From: Gongronella butleri
Lineage: Eukaryota > Mucoromycota > Mucoromycetes > Mucorales > Cunninghamellaceae
Direction of reading: 5' to 3'
DNA length: 64,000 bases
Assembly (NCBI GenBank): GCA_025201375.1
Contig: JAIWZP010000009.1
Location: 434,001-498,000 of the forward strand
The notes below the pieces were generated by a model that ran no database searches, had not been told where the DNA came from, and saw nothing but the letters and a program-made list of their open reading frames with translations. Every line of letters begins with the position of its first letter. Within the stretch, counting starts at the first letter, position 1. Of this stretch, positions 48,585 through 59,800 are shown piece after piece. A program made the translations under genes and the position numbers.

Positions 48585-49136
48585 AACAGGATTGACCAAC
48601 ATGCAAAAATTACTATGGGGTTTGGGGGTACACAGCTGTACGAGAGTGGCGAGACGGGGTAGCATGGCATCATGCGTGTGCCGCAGCAAGCCGCCGTGGC
48701 TTGCGCTAATAAAATACGCGTTCAGATAGGCAGAGACGCAATGCCGCCGCAGGATCAACTGGGATAAAAGTGGAAGAGAGGGATGGAAAAGTGGGCCGAC
48801 CTTGCCCAATTTTGCACAAATTCAGCCATCCATCCCATCGTGAAATCGTTCTTTTATTTCGATGCTATTGGCACTGTTGGCAAGCAACGCCCTCGCACGT
48901 CATTTCAACCCGCATTGGCAGAACCGATGGACGTGTAGGCACAGCACGGACAAACATTTCAAACACGATTTTTTCATCAACGGACAAGACAACACACTCT
49001 GTGATAGCGCAACAAAACGTGCAAAATTCGCGTCTGCGTCAACTGGATGCGGTTTCACGGCAATGAGATGTGTAATTTGTTGGATGCGCGCTCATTTTGC
49101 AAACATACCAAAATCTGCTATTTGATCGAGGCCAAA
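48585..49136. other. Intergenic, no gene seen
   Basis: 3' flank of the DUF4112 gene. Frames up to 125 codons (minus) overlap the gene end and have no motif. Confidence 0.4.
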
Positions 49137-49930
49137 TCCAACAAGACACACCCCAAAACGTGTCTCCGTGTGAAAAGACGACTGTGAAACCCCAGGGGGA
49201 CAAAACTCGTAGTTGTCTGGGCACTCTGGGGCGCACCACGCGCAAATCAAAAAAAAATGAGCCTTGCCGAGCTCCAAAACGAAAATGGAAAAAATGGGTC
49301 CCCAGAAAAACGCGCAAAAAGAATGCGGTTCATCTGACCGTTGTCGAGCAATGAGCAATTTTAGATTTAATTTCAAAGGCGAATTGCGCGCGTGAAACAA
49401 CATGATGCAAATCCACTTTTGATATGTCCATCAGAAAGAGATACTCCAGGTGCATGTATGATTGAAACCAGGTGCGCGTTGCTCGATGCTTGACGCGTTA
49501 TTTCACACGTCGAAAAATGGTTATAAAGATGAATCCGGGTCAGAAAAGCCAAAAAAATTACTTTTTTCATCGATTACTGTATCCATATCTACGTACGGAA
49601 CAAGCCGTGCTCTTTTTGATGGTCTCTGTTTCGCGGCTCTGTGACCAATTTTCGTCGACTTGACCTTGAAGCGAAAAAAAATGATGAGGTACCGGTAAAC
49701 TGCATTTTGCGCGACACCCGGTCAATAGACCGCTGGTTTTTATTTGATTTTCGTCTTATTGTTCTCCCCCCTCTCACCCTTTTTTTTCTTTTTTTTCCAT
49801 GACGACAGATTTTTTTGCCCTCACCATGTGCGATTTCCTGCCGACGTGCGTTTAGCCTGTGGTTGAATGGTGGTAAACTGAGGACCTAAATTTGTCCTCG
49901 ACAGCACCCCTTGGAAAATTCGCGATTTTA
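49137..49930 (+). repeat. Dispersed repeat R1, copy B
   Basis: Partner of 31413-32166, same orientation. The box-A-like TGGTTGAATGG is at 49860-49870, while the box-B part is missing through a small deletion, so GAGGACCTAAATTTG runs directly into TCCTCGACAGC. Copy B also has an inserted pyrimidine-rich patch near 49760-49800. By eye, identity is roughly two thirds, which suggests old copies. Confidence 0.65.
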
Positions 49931-50400
49931 AAAAATGCCATGCGCCAGGTATATCATACAACAGCGGCTGCAGCGCTATGAAACCTTTCTCATTTATTTA
50001 CAGTATCATACTGTAGTCATTTCTATCATCATACTGTATCATACTGCTGTATGATGCTGTACGTGGCACGTTTTCAAGCGTTTACAGTACTGTATTTTGT
50101 AAAAGTTATTATTATTACTACCGTATTTCGCGGTACAATTGTGCTTCGATGGTTCGATCACCGCCAAAATTTGCTTGCCAATTGGAACCTTGATCATATC
50201 ATAATAAAGTAATAACATCATAGCCACCACTCTTTTCAGAAAAAAATTAAAACCCGGAGGTTGACCAGGCTGTTGTCCAGATGTGCACTGATACTGTTGT
50301 TGTACAGTATGATGATTTCACGGTTTTTTTTACAAATTCAAAGTGATCATCATCACAAACAACCATGATGATTGTGTGCGACCACGGAGTTTATTTGACT
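49931..50400. repeat. Motif-dense stretch with a unit of the 164-bp repeat
   Basis: Contains many TACTGTA/TGATACAGTA-type words (49990-50100, 50290-50312) and, at about 50160-50330, one unit related to the tandem array at 330-900. No coding seen. Confidence 0.5.
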
Positions 50401-50545
50401 CACTTGCCGGCGTTCGACTCGTTTACCCCGCGTTCGACTCGTTTGTTTGCCTGGCGTTCGACTCACTTTTTTGTACCGCGTTCTTCGACTCGTTTGCCTG
50501 GCGGCGTTCGAGCGACTCGTTTGCCCCGCGTTCGACTCACTTTTG
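50400..50545. repeat. Imperfect tandem repeat around GCGTTCGACTC
   Basis: The core GCGTTCGACTCGTTT, or parts of it, recurs at least six times in 145 bp with variable spacers of 10-25 bp (TGCCTGGC, ACCCC, TGCCCC). It looks like a minisatellite. Plus- and minus-strand frames through it are repetitive and not convincing proteins. Confidence 0.65.
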
Positions 50546-51660
50546 TGGGTGTGCGTTTCTTTTTTATTCGCGGGTATGATAAACAAATCCTCTTTGCGTG
50601 CAAAAATATTTCAACGACGAGTAAAATAAATGAATCTTGAACAGAGGAAAAATTCTGTACAACATGCAACAACAGTAATAGTTCTTCATACGACGTTGCT
50701 GCTTCTTATTGTAAAAGCAGCCGCGCGCGCTCATCAAACGTCAAACATTTCAAAAATTGTTGTATTAACCTCAATAATTTTCTCGGCAACATACAGTACA
50801 GTAAAGGACAACCCGCAGCGCTTTTACAGTAACAACGTGTCAAAAGCACCTCTTGGGCGTCTTTCGAATGAAACCTGTTTCACCGATGATGGATGACCAC
50901 AACTCCTCGCAGAGAAAACTCACTTTTTCATCAAAATCTTTGATCGCATACTGTATGAATGTGCCCGACAACGGACTAATAAACCTGTGATTTTTATTCC
51001 AGTTTTGCTAACAAACAGAGGGGCAAAGCAACTAGCGGGATAACTTGCAGCGCGCTAGCTTGGGTTTGAACTTTTTGCATCGGTCATTTCTGCAGGCTGC
51101 TGCAGCTCACCCAGGCAGCGTATCATATAAAAAAATGTGCAAAATAAAAAATAAAAAAATTACAGCAAAAAAATTCATGCACCACCTTTATAATTTGGAA
51201 GTGTCAAACCTTAAATTTTTGAAAAAAAAAACTTGGCCAAAGTAGGCAATTTTCTCAGTCGATCGCCGTTCATGCGTCACTCTTTGCGCATTTTTCTTAA
51301 AGTTGGGGCGACCTGGCATTTTGTCTGCCAATCGCAAATTGTCAGAGTTACCTATTTGGGATGCATTGATCGCTCGGAGTTCGAAATTTCCCAAATTTGG
51401 CATCTTCTGAGATTGAAGTGTGTGACCCCTGAGTGACCCCTGAATTTTTAAAAGTGGTCGTAGCGCTTTGGAAGTTTAAGCTTTTTTGTTGCAATTTTTG
51501 CGCTGACTGCGATGCAGGTATTTTTGAGCGGGGTCGACCATGCAGATGGCGAGATGATTGCAAAATAGTTCTACAAATAAAAGGATTTTGGCATTTTCGG
51601 GTCCAAAAAAAATCGGACGGGTCTGTCTTGAGCACTGGGCTACTAGAGCTTACGCGGTGA
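50546..51660. other. AT-rich intergenic, no gene seen
   Basis: Contains several TACAGTA words (50791-50810, 50947-50958). No motif-bearing frame on either strand. Confidence 0.4.
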
Positions 51661-51980
51661 CGCATTCTTTATTGCGGGCAAGCAAGCAGGCTGTAAAAAA
51701 ATTTCTGGAGGCACGCCAGCAGGCCGCCAAAATCTAAAAAACACGCTTTTGTGCCGTGTACCGTGATGCTTCACGCATTGAAATGATACAGTAGGTGGCA
51801 CGCGTCTTCCGTGCGTTTCTGTCGATCAGTCTATCATACTGAGATTGAAACATGAACGGATCAAGCGCTTTACTGTGTTATTCGTGTGCAAAATCGAAAA
51901 CGGATGAAATTCACGTTTTTGGGCATTTTCATCATCACTGCTGGTGTTTGCTGATCATTTCTTTTGAAACGCACGCTCTT
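51661..51980 (+). repeat. Direct repeat R2, left copy
   Basis: Aligns with 54704-54981 in the same orientation. Anchors: GCATTCTTTATTGCGGGCA against GCATTTTTTATTAGCGGGCA, CTGTAAAAAAATTTCTGGA against CTGTAAATATTTTTTCTGGA, GCATTGAAATGAT against GCATTGAAGTGAT, and GGATCAAGCGCTTT against CGATCAAGCTTTTT. The pair brackets the decayed gene at 52521-54260. Confidence 0.65.
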
Positions 51981-52520
51981 CATACTGTACGTACTGTATG
52001 ATACCATACTGTACTACCACAGTAATGAATGATACTGTAAAAAAACCACACTGTACGTACTTCTTGCTTGCAGCAATGCCTGTGTGCTGTTTGTGCTCAA
52101 TTGAGAGATCAGAGGTGTATGGTATCATGTGATTGCAGAATCAGCGATGTGACTGATTACTGTATTACAGTAGTGTGATACTCACAAATGTCACGACGAG
52201 AAACAGAAGAACAAAAGGTACCGGTATTATGTATGTACAGTACTGAATGTAAAAGCGCCTCATTCATTTGAGCGATAATTTTTACTGTATGTATAATATG
52301 ATATGATACAATGATGCTGAGGATGGGGGAGGCAGAAAATGTACAAAATTAAAAAATGGGGATATAATGAGATACAGTAAGGGGATGGGGGAAAGGGGGA
52401 GGAGAGAGAAAAGACAAGCAAAAGAGAGAAAGAGACAGAGAAAAAAAAAGAGGAAGAAAGAGATAGAGAAAAACAGCGAAATGAAGAGAGACAGAGATAG
52501 AGAAATGGAGACCGGAATGC
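51981..52520. other. Motif-dense intergenic sequence
   Basis: Very dense in CATACTGTA/TACGTACTGTATGATA words (51982-52060, 52140-52320), followed by a purine-rich tract (52380-52510). No gene seen. Confidence 0.5.
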
Positions 52521-54260
52521 TCACGGGGAATTGCAGCAAGGGGGGAACGTGTGCTCGGAGGCATCAGCAAAGTACCAAGCATCATCTTGGAGCTGCGCAT
52601 CGGGCGTATCGGCATTGCGGCGCACGATTTCGCGGACGCGGCGAACACGCTCCTTCAAATGCCACGTCAAGGCCAAGCACTTCACCACAGATGAGCAGAA
52701 GGTCGTTTCATCCCTGCTGATGCTCAGTGGGGAGCCCGCAACCAGGCGGCAGCAAAAGCCAGCCGGACTATCCAGCCGCATGACGGTCAGGCTCAGACCG
52801 GTAAAAAAAAAAAATAAAAAAAAAGAAGTCAGCACAAACCGATTGATGTAGCCAGCGAGACTTGTTTAGGCATTTAACATACCGCACATGACCAGCCCAA
52901 CGGTCTCAAGGCGGCGGATCTCGCTGGGAACGCGTGACATCAAGCTGTTGAGGGCGTCTTTCATGCCCTTTGGCTCCTTGAGAGATGCCTCTTTGAGGTA
53001 CTTTGTGTCAGTTGCCTCTTGGTGCGCGCCGCCGCACCGCACTCACCAACGCCAAATTCGAGTTGCGCTGTGTTGTCTGCGTGATTCGTGCGCAAAACGA
53101 CATCCATGTGGCGGCCGAACTTTTTGCGTTGCGTGCCGCTGTCACGGTCCGCGTTCTTGCGGATGTCGGTGGCCTTGAGAATGGTTTCGCTCGTATTAAC
53201 GAGAGATTTCAGTAAGCAGCGTGCTTTCTATGTTGTTTGTTTTCTTACCTGACAAGCTCGACATCCATGTCATCAAAAGCGCGGTCAAGAAAGGCCCATA
53301 TATTGCCACCGTACCAGACCTCGTTGTGGTCGGCGTCCAATCTTACATTCTCGAATCGGCGAGCACTACAGAAAAAAGACAAAAAATTATAAAAATATTA
53401 ATCATAGTACTGTATCCCATTGAAAGCGTGCAAGTTTACTTACAGGTCCAACAGCGTAATGTACACCCACATCTTGTCAGTATTGGCTTTGCGGATGGCG
53501 CCAGTGAAGGCGGGGCACGTGGCACTGAGCATGTCATGCAGCTCGCCGATGGTCTTGGCCTAAGAAAAAAAAAACGACGATCAGTCGTGCCATGATGAGA
53601 TTTGGCCAGAATTTCGTGATGTACCACCTGTGCAAAAGGCGCGAGGTAGCCTTTCAACTCGTCGGGCATGGTGGCGCGCAAGCCAGGATTTCTGTCAGCT
53701 CTTCCGCCGTGAAAACACCCTTTTCGACAAGGCGCCGGTCTCGAGCGTCGATGATGAAAGAGTGCGCTAGGCTAATAACAAAAGAAATATCGCTTAGTGA
53801 ACCAGAAAGGTAACTTACCACTTGATTACTTCTTGTATGGCAAGCTGATTGCGTGCTCATAAAGAGCGCGCTCAACGAATTTGCCTGTGGAAAGGCGCCA
53901 TATGCTGGCAGGATCCATGGCCCGGTACAACTTGGCGACCTCGGCGCGCAATTATTTTGTAATGGCGGACGTGATCGGTGTGGCGGCGGGCGTCGGCGCG
54001 TTGACGGCGGCTTGCGCGGCGTTGGTCGTGGCAACAGGCGTGCTCGCGGATGGATGGTGGCAGAGACGCATTGGTGGTCGCGGTCGCGGTCGCGACAGGC
54101 TCCTCGCTGGGGGGTGGCAGGCGCGGCGGCGTTGGTCGCGGCGGCGAGCGCGCTAGCGGATGCACGTGGAGGCGCAGTGGCAGGCGCGGTCGCAACAGGA
54201 ACAGCGGTGGGCGCAGTGATGGTGGGAGGTGCAGCGGTGGACATGTCGGCGGAGGTCGAG
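52521..54260 (-). pseudogene. Decayed multi-exon gene of an unnamed zygomycete-type family
   Basis: Pieces on the minus strand, in order: a low-complexity Ala/Pro/Thr leader that changes frame twice (54250-53950), a TAA (about 53955), LRAEVAKLYRAMDPASIWRL and FVERALYEHAISLPYK, then AHSFIIDARDRRLVEKG and FTAEELTEIL, then MPDELKGYLAPFAQ in another frame, AKTIGELHDML, GGNIWAFLDRAFDDMDVELV, ETILKATDIRKN, FGRHMDVVLRT, QLEFGV, KYLKEASLKEPKGMKDALN, and LSLTVMRLDSPAGF to a stop at 52521. The order recalls a large uncharacterised family I remember from Mucoromycota gene sets. The GRxxDxxxR...LExG core hints at a nuclease-like fold, which is only a guess. Damage: frameshift near 53680, a 29-nt phase break at 53018-53046, and an acceptor reading CG instead of AG at 52799-52800. 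Confidence 0.6.
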
Positions 54261-54703
54261 GCCTCGGCGCACTTTGGCGCAATATTGCGCAATTTCATGC
54301 CCCTAATCGGCGCGTTTGATGGAGGATGGACAAGACAACACACCTGTGATATCCTTGAAATTTTGCGAACGGTGTGAATAAGATATGGTACTTTATTCGA
54401 TTCTAAATTAAATTTAGCATCGGGCAGCAAAACAAAATGGTGATTCAAGCATTTTTTGAGGCACTTCCATTAGATCAAACAGCAAAATTTGAGCACAATC
54501 GCTAAATACTCAAAATTCAGCAATTGGACAACATGCAATTTAAATAACACCGTCGAGTTTCTACGCTCTCGATAACACCAAAAATGCCAGTTACTTTGTC
54601 ATGATTGGCCAAAGCCCAGCTAGGTGGGGGTCAGGGTGGCCGTCTGGCCGACAAAGAATGAATTCATAATAGTATACTGTACTTTTTTATTCCTGTATCG
54701 TGG
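54261..54703. other. Flank between the decayed gene and R2, no gene seen
   Basis: AT-rich sequence with one AGTATACTGTAC word at 54671-54682. The minus-strand frame that opens at 54448 (MNHHFVLLPDAKFNLE) could be an upstream exon of the decayed gene or chance. Confidence 0.35.
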
Positions 54704-54981
54704 TGCATTTTTTATTAGCGGGCAGGTAAGCTGTAAATATTTTTTCTGGAAAACACGCACTTTGGATTTTAAAAGGTAAATGTGCGCGTCTTTGTGCAGT
54801 GTAGCGCGTTTGCATGCATTGAAGTGATTGCGCGTATCACTTTCTGTCCACTGGGATCAAAATAGACCGATCAAGCTTTTTATTTGTGTGTAAAACCCAA
54901 AGGAAGACCGAAATTCGCCCTTTTATGCATGTTTTCGGGCGCTGGGTGACTGAATTTTTCTTAAAAAAGAGCAATGCTCTC
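54704..54981 (+). repeat. Direct repeat R2, right copy
   Basis: See 51661-51980. The copies are about 3.04 kb apart and diverged. The right copy is about 40 bp shorter. No terminal TG...CA or target duplication could be made out by eye. Confidence 0.6.
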
Positions 54982-55732
54982 GTCGAGTTAACAAGTGTGC
55001 ATGTTGCATTCTATCCAGTATCATAGAATTGCAGAAATGAGCCTCGTGGTGCTGTAGAATGCCTTTTTTCGCAGAATTATCATATATGATATTTGGTCTC
55101 CAGTCTCTTTAAAAATCACACAGATTTATTTCGTGCGAGCACCTTCCTGTCAAGCTTCAAGGTGGAATACGATAATGGCTGCCTCAAATCTCCCAATTTT
55201 CTATCGGTGCATGAAGATTGGTGCCCAAAATTGGCTCAGCGCACGAAATTCATTTTTCAGGATATTGTAAAGTCGTGGCGGGCGATAGTATGATTTTTGC
55301 ATCTGGACTTGCACTTGAAAGAATGTGTCATTGTATGAGGAATCGCACGCAAGCAACGAGATCTTGAAAAATAGGTTATTGACTGATTACGCGATTAGTG
55401 ATATAACAAGATTTGTTTTGTTTACGCACACTCGTAGCAAGCTGGCGACACAATTGCAACAAATCAAGCAAAAGAAAAAAAAGGCATAGAGTGCCCAAGG
55501 CTGCAATTGCTAGCTTGCACGAAACACAAACGCGAGCCAGCCGCGAATCGAAGCGGGTTGTGCGCGTTTTTAAGCGTGCACGTGTCCCTGACAGGTAGAT
55601 TCTGGGCCCTGTGTGCCGAGAATTGGGTTTGAAATCCAGGTCCGTGGCGGGCTTTTATTCTCACACACCTTGTTTTCGCTGTTCTTCCTCCAGACCTTTT
55701 TTTTTCTTGCGTTTTCCCGCTGTATTCCCCCT
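54982..55732. other. Intergenic before the Fmp32/MCUR1 gene
   Basis: AT-rich at left, then a pyrimidine-rich leader (55680-55732) directly before the ATG at 55733. Short frames have no recognisable motif. Confidence 0.45.
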
Positions 55733-56599
55733 ATGTTTCGACGTACGAGCTGTCTTTTCTTCTAGATCACTTGCCGTGTGGGTGCTCATCGTTCATTTTT
55801 GTTGTGTTTTTATATAGTCCATGGTTGTCCAAGGCTCGTTAGCCGCCATTTTCTTCATACATCCTCGCCACGACACAGTCCTCGGCCATTCTACTTTGAC
55901 ACGTTCAAGTTTGTCGAACGGCTAGAGCATGAGGGCTTTAGCCGGTTACAGAGCCAAGCCATTGTCGCAGCACTTCAAGAAGTCGTGTCGGAAAGGTAAA
56001 AATTGCGCTTTTTCCCCGATCGATTCGCCCCCAATGGACCCCATTTGCTCATAGCACAGCATGTCGCTGACTCCTTTTTTTTGTTCGTTAGCATGAACGA
56101 GCTGACAACCAATGTTGTGACGCGAGCTGAGCAAGAAAAGGTAAATTTTGCTGGCAAAAGAAAAAAAATATCAAAACACAGCAAGACCAAGGCATTGACA
56201 ATCTCTTTTTACACATAGGCGATCTACACGTACAAGGTGGACTTTGCACAGGTCAAGTCCGAGCTGCAATTGCTTGAAAAGAACGAATTTGTGGTGATGC
56301 GCGCCGAAAATGAGCGATTGCGCAACGAATTGAGCAAGCTGCGACAAAAGCTGCGTGAGGAGATCACGCGCACACAAGCAAACGTGCGTCTCGAGCTGAA
56401 CCTGGAAAAGGGACGCATCCGAGACGAGACAAGCGCGCAAGAAATCAAAATCAAAGAAACAGACACACGCATCGAGAGCGAGCTGGCCAATATCCGCACG
56501 TCCATGGAATCGACGAAATTCGCCATTGTGCAATACTTCATCGGTACCCTCACTGGTGGCGGCGCCCTGTTTTTGGCCTACTTGCGCATGTTCCGTTGA
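55733..56599 (+). CDS. Fmp32/MCUR1-CCDC90 family mitochondrial protein
   Basis: Four exons (55733-55742, 55818-55995, 56092-56140, 56219-56599) encode 205 residues. The 10-nt first exon supplies MFR, and the joined N-terminus MFRLHGCPRLVSRHFLHTSS is a good arginine-rich mitochondrial presequence. The DUF1640 domain follows: FYFDTFKFVERLEHEGFS, then QAIVAALQEVV, a long coiled coil (QVKSELQLLEKNEFVVMRAE, LRNELSKLRQKLREEI) and a C-terminal span GTLTGGGALFLAYLRMF. The family sits in the inner membrane with a coiled-coil neck and is linked to cytochrome oxidase assembly (yeast Fmp32) and calcium uniporter regulation (MCUR1). The short first exon is inferred from phase and splice sites. An AATAAA lies 7 bp after the stop. 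Confidence 0.88.
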
Positions 56600-56605
56600 A
56601 AAATC

Positions 56606-56611
56606 AATAAA
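56606..56611 (+). terminator. Polyadenylation signal AATAAA
   Basis: AATAAA directly after the Fmp32/MCUR1 stop codon (56597-56599). The next gene's promoter follows within 170 bp, so the intergenic space is compact. Confidence 0.4.
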
Positions 56612-56772
56612 ATGTGCCTCGTTGCCCCTGGGTTGCACAACCAAGCGGGGTTACAAAAAGCAACCTTATTTGGCATTTCTTTGTCTTTTTTTTTGATTGT
56701 CGTTTCGCCTCTCCTTCTTGCCCCTTTCTTATTTTACTGCTCCCTTTTTTTTTCTTTTCTTTGTTCCTGCAG

Positions 56773-56780
56773 TTTAAAAG
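56773..56780 (+). promoter_or_regulatory. TATA-like element TTTAAAAG
   Basis: Lies 83 bp before the myosin ATG at 56863. The same TTTAAAAG is found 73 bp before the WW gene start (62870-62877). Confidence 0.4.
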
Positions 56781-56862
56781 GGTCGTGTCCACTTTTTCTC
56801 GTTCTCCACACACTCTTTTTTTCTTTTATTTATTCCACCGCTTCTGGCATTGATTGTGCACC

Positions 56863-59800
56863 ATGGCCACTCCTTCCCAGCAGCTCGACGTCTACCAACC
56901 CGGCATCAAGGCTTGGTTTGCCGATGAAGCCCAAGGCTGGGTGTCCGCCACGCTGTCTACACGCGCCGTCGACGACAAGGTGTCGCTGGTCTTTCAAGAT
57001 GACAGCGATCCGGAGCGTGTAAGTTCCAGCCGCGTCAAAAACGCGATTTCAAGGCAACTCACCGCTTGTTTTCCAACATTTCTTTTATTTTCGTAGCAAC
57101 ACGTCTTTGAGTCGACCGTGCAAGCGATCGACAAGGGCACATCGCTACCACCTCTGCGCAATCCGGCCAAGATTGAGGCCACGAGCGATCTCACCAGCCT
57201 CAACTATCTGAATGAGCCTTCTGGTAAGCGGATTCTCCCTCTTTTTTTCCCGCTCGCCCCGCGTTCTGGTTCTCCTTTGGCACTGTTTTTTCCCCTCTCT
57301 CTCTCTCCCTCCACCGCTTTTGCGCATCTGGGGCCACACACGCCCCTCACTGTGCACGAGAACTGACCTGTTTTTTTCTGATTTCTCCCTATTTTTCCCT
57401 TAGTTTTGCACACGATCCGCACGCGCTACGACAACCGCGTCATTTACACGTACTCAGGCATTGTGTTGATTGCCACGAATCCATTTGATCGCGTGCCGCT
57501 CTATGAGCCCGAGATCATCCAGCAATATTCAGGCAGCCGCCGTGGCGACATGGATCCTCACTTGTTTGCCATTGCTGAGGACGCGTACCGATGCATGATC
57601 CGCGAGCAAAAGAACCAGACGATCATTGTTTCCGGCGAAAGGTAAAAAAGGGAAGCGATGTGACGGGTGGGGTACTTGGACCAAGGGGAAAAAAGGGATG
57701 AAAGGGGCCGCCAATGGGCAAAGAGGAGACATTGAGCTGGATGCAGGGAGCCCAATGCACGATCTTGACGCCTTGATTTTGATCACAGTGGTGCTGGCAA
57801 GACGGTCAGTGCCAAGTACATCATGCGCTACTTTGCGACGGCCGACGACAAGGAGACAACGGGCAAGATTGCCAAGGATCAGCACGGGATGACCGAGGTC
57901 GAAGAGCAAATCCTAGGTAAAAAAAAAAAAAAAAAAGAAAAGAAATTCTGCATTACGCATGCTGGCCGTGGGAAGCTCATGCCGTTTAATTAGCGACGAA
58001 TCCCATCATGGAAGCATTTGGCAACGCGAAAACGACTCGAAACGACAATAGTTCCCGGTTTGGCAAGTATATTGAGGTAAGCCAATCGTCGGGCCAATCC
58101 ACGGGGGAACTCTCGGATCAGCAACAAAACATATTGATTGTTGTTCCTCGCTTTGCAGATCCAATTCGACAAGGGTTGCAACATTATTGGCGCCAAGATC
58201 AAAACGTATCTTCTCGAACGCTCGCGCCTCATTTACCAGCCTGAGACCGAGCGCAATTACCACATCTTTTATCAGGTAATACAAAAAAAAAAGAAAAAGA
58301 GCGCGTGATCGAGACCAATGGGCTGATTTTTCCTTGAAAATTTGTAGATGTGCGCTGGCATCGACGACGCACACCGCGACGCGCTGGGTTTGAAGCAATG
58401 GGCGGATTACCATTACCTGAATCAAAGCGGCACGGGCGTGATTCCCGACGTGAACGATGCCGAGGAGTTCAAGGTGACGCAAGAGGCGCTGAGCAAGATT
58501 GGCATTTCTGCATCGATGCAAAAAGACCTGTTCCAGGTGCTTGCGGCGCTGCTGCACATGGGCAATATTGACATCACGGGCCGCAATGACGCCATGGTCG
58601 CCGAGGACGACGCGAATCTGGCGACAACGGCCAAGTTGCTGGGCATTTCCGCCGCCGATTTCCGCAAATGGCTTGTTCGGCGCCAAATCACGACGCGCTC
58701 CGAGAAGATCGTGACGAATCTCAGCCCCGCGCAGGCCGTCGTTGTCCGCGACTCGGTCGCAAAGTATATTTACTCGAGCCTCTTTGACTGGCTCGTCAGC
58801 ATTGTCAATGACGCGCTCTCCAGCAGCTCGGCCGACGACGTGTCCACTTTTATCGGCGTCCTCGATATCTACGGGTTTGAGCACTTTAAAAAGAACTCGT
58901 TTGAGCAATTCTGCATCAATTACGCCAACGAGAAGTTGCAGCAACAATTCAATCAGCACGTGTTCAAGCTCGAGCAAGAGGAATACGTCCGCGAGGAGAT
59001 CAATTGGCAATTCATCAGCTTCAGCGACAATCAAAAGTGCATTGAAATGATCGAAGCCAAGATGGGCATCCTGTCGTTGCTCGACGAGGTGAGAAATCGT
59101 CATTCAAAAGCATTGGCGTTGCTCATTTTTTTCTTGTTTTTTTTTTTTTTTTTTTTTTTAGGAATCGCGCCTTCCCTCGGGCACTGACCAAGGTTTCTGC
59201 ACCAAGCTCTACCAGACGTTTGGCACACCGACCTACACCGAGTATTTCAAAAAGCCACGCTTCTCCAATTCCGCGTTCACGGTCGTCCATTATGCACACG
59301 ACGTCGAATACGACTCAGAAGGCTTTATGGACAAGAACAAAGAGACTGTGCCCGACGAGCACCTCACCCTGCTGCACGGCGCGCAATTCCAGTACCTGGT
59401 GGATATGATCCATACCATCAGCAATGTCGATGTCGACACCTCGGTAAGTCAATGCGTCTTTTTTTTTTTTTTTTTATGAAAACAGGCACCTTCACGCCTC
59501 CATCGAATCCATTACGCGTCTCCATTCGTGCCCATGATTACGTCATTCACTCCTTTTTTTTTTGGCCATAGGGCGGCAGTCCCAAGCGCAACAGCGTGAT
59601 CAAAAAGCCGACACTGGGGTCCATCTTCAAATTGTCGCTGATCAACCTGATGGACACGATTGCGCAGACGAATGTGCACTACATCCGGTGCATCAAGCCC
59701 AACGAGGCCAAGGTCGCATGGCAATTCGAGTCCAACATGGTGCTTGCGCAATTGCGCGCATGTGGCGTGCTCGAAACAATCCGCATCAGCTGCGCAGGCT

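Noticed and set aside
50400..50545. CRISPR-like array
   Set aside because: Cores are imperfect, spacers are short and similar to each other, and this is a eukaryotic nuclear genome.
53853..54377. Plus-strand Gly/Arg/Ala-rich frame of 174 codons
   Set aside because: It is the mirror of the Ala/Pro/Thr-rich leader on the minus strand. No motif and no start or splice context.
53654..54448. A 264-codon minus-strand open frame as an intact gene
   Set aside because: Its middle is Arg/Pro/Ser-rich out-of-frame reading of GC-rich repeats. The recognisable family segments alternate between three frames, so the long frame is an artefact over a decayed gene.
51661..54981. A complete LTR retrotransposon between the R2 copies
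   Set aside because: No reverse transcriptase, integrase or protease motifs were found in between, and no TG...CA ends were visible. Only the flanking repeat layout is LTR-like.
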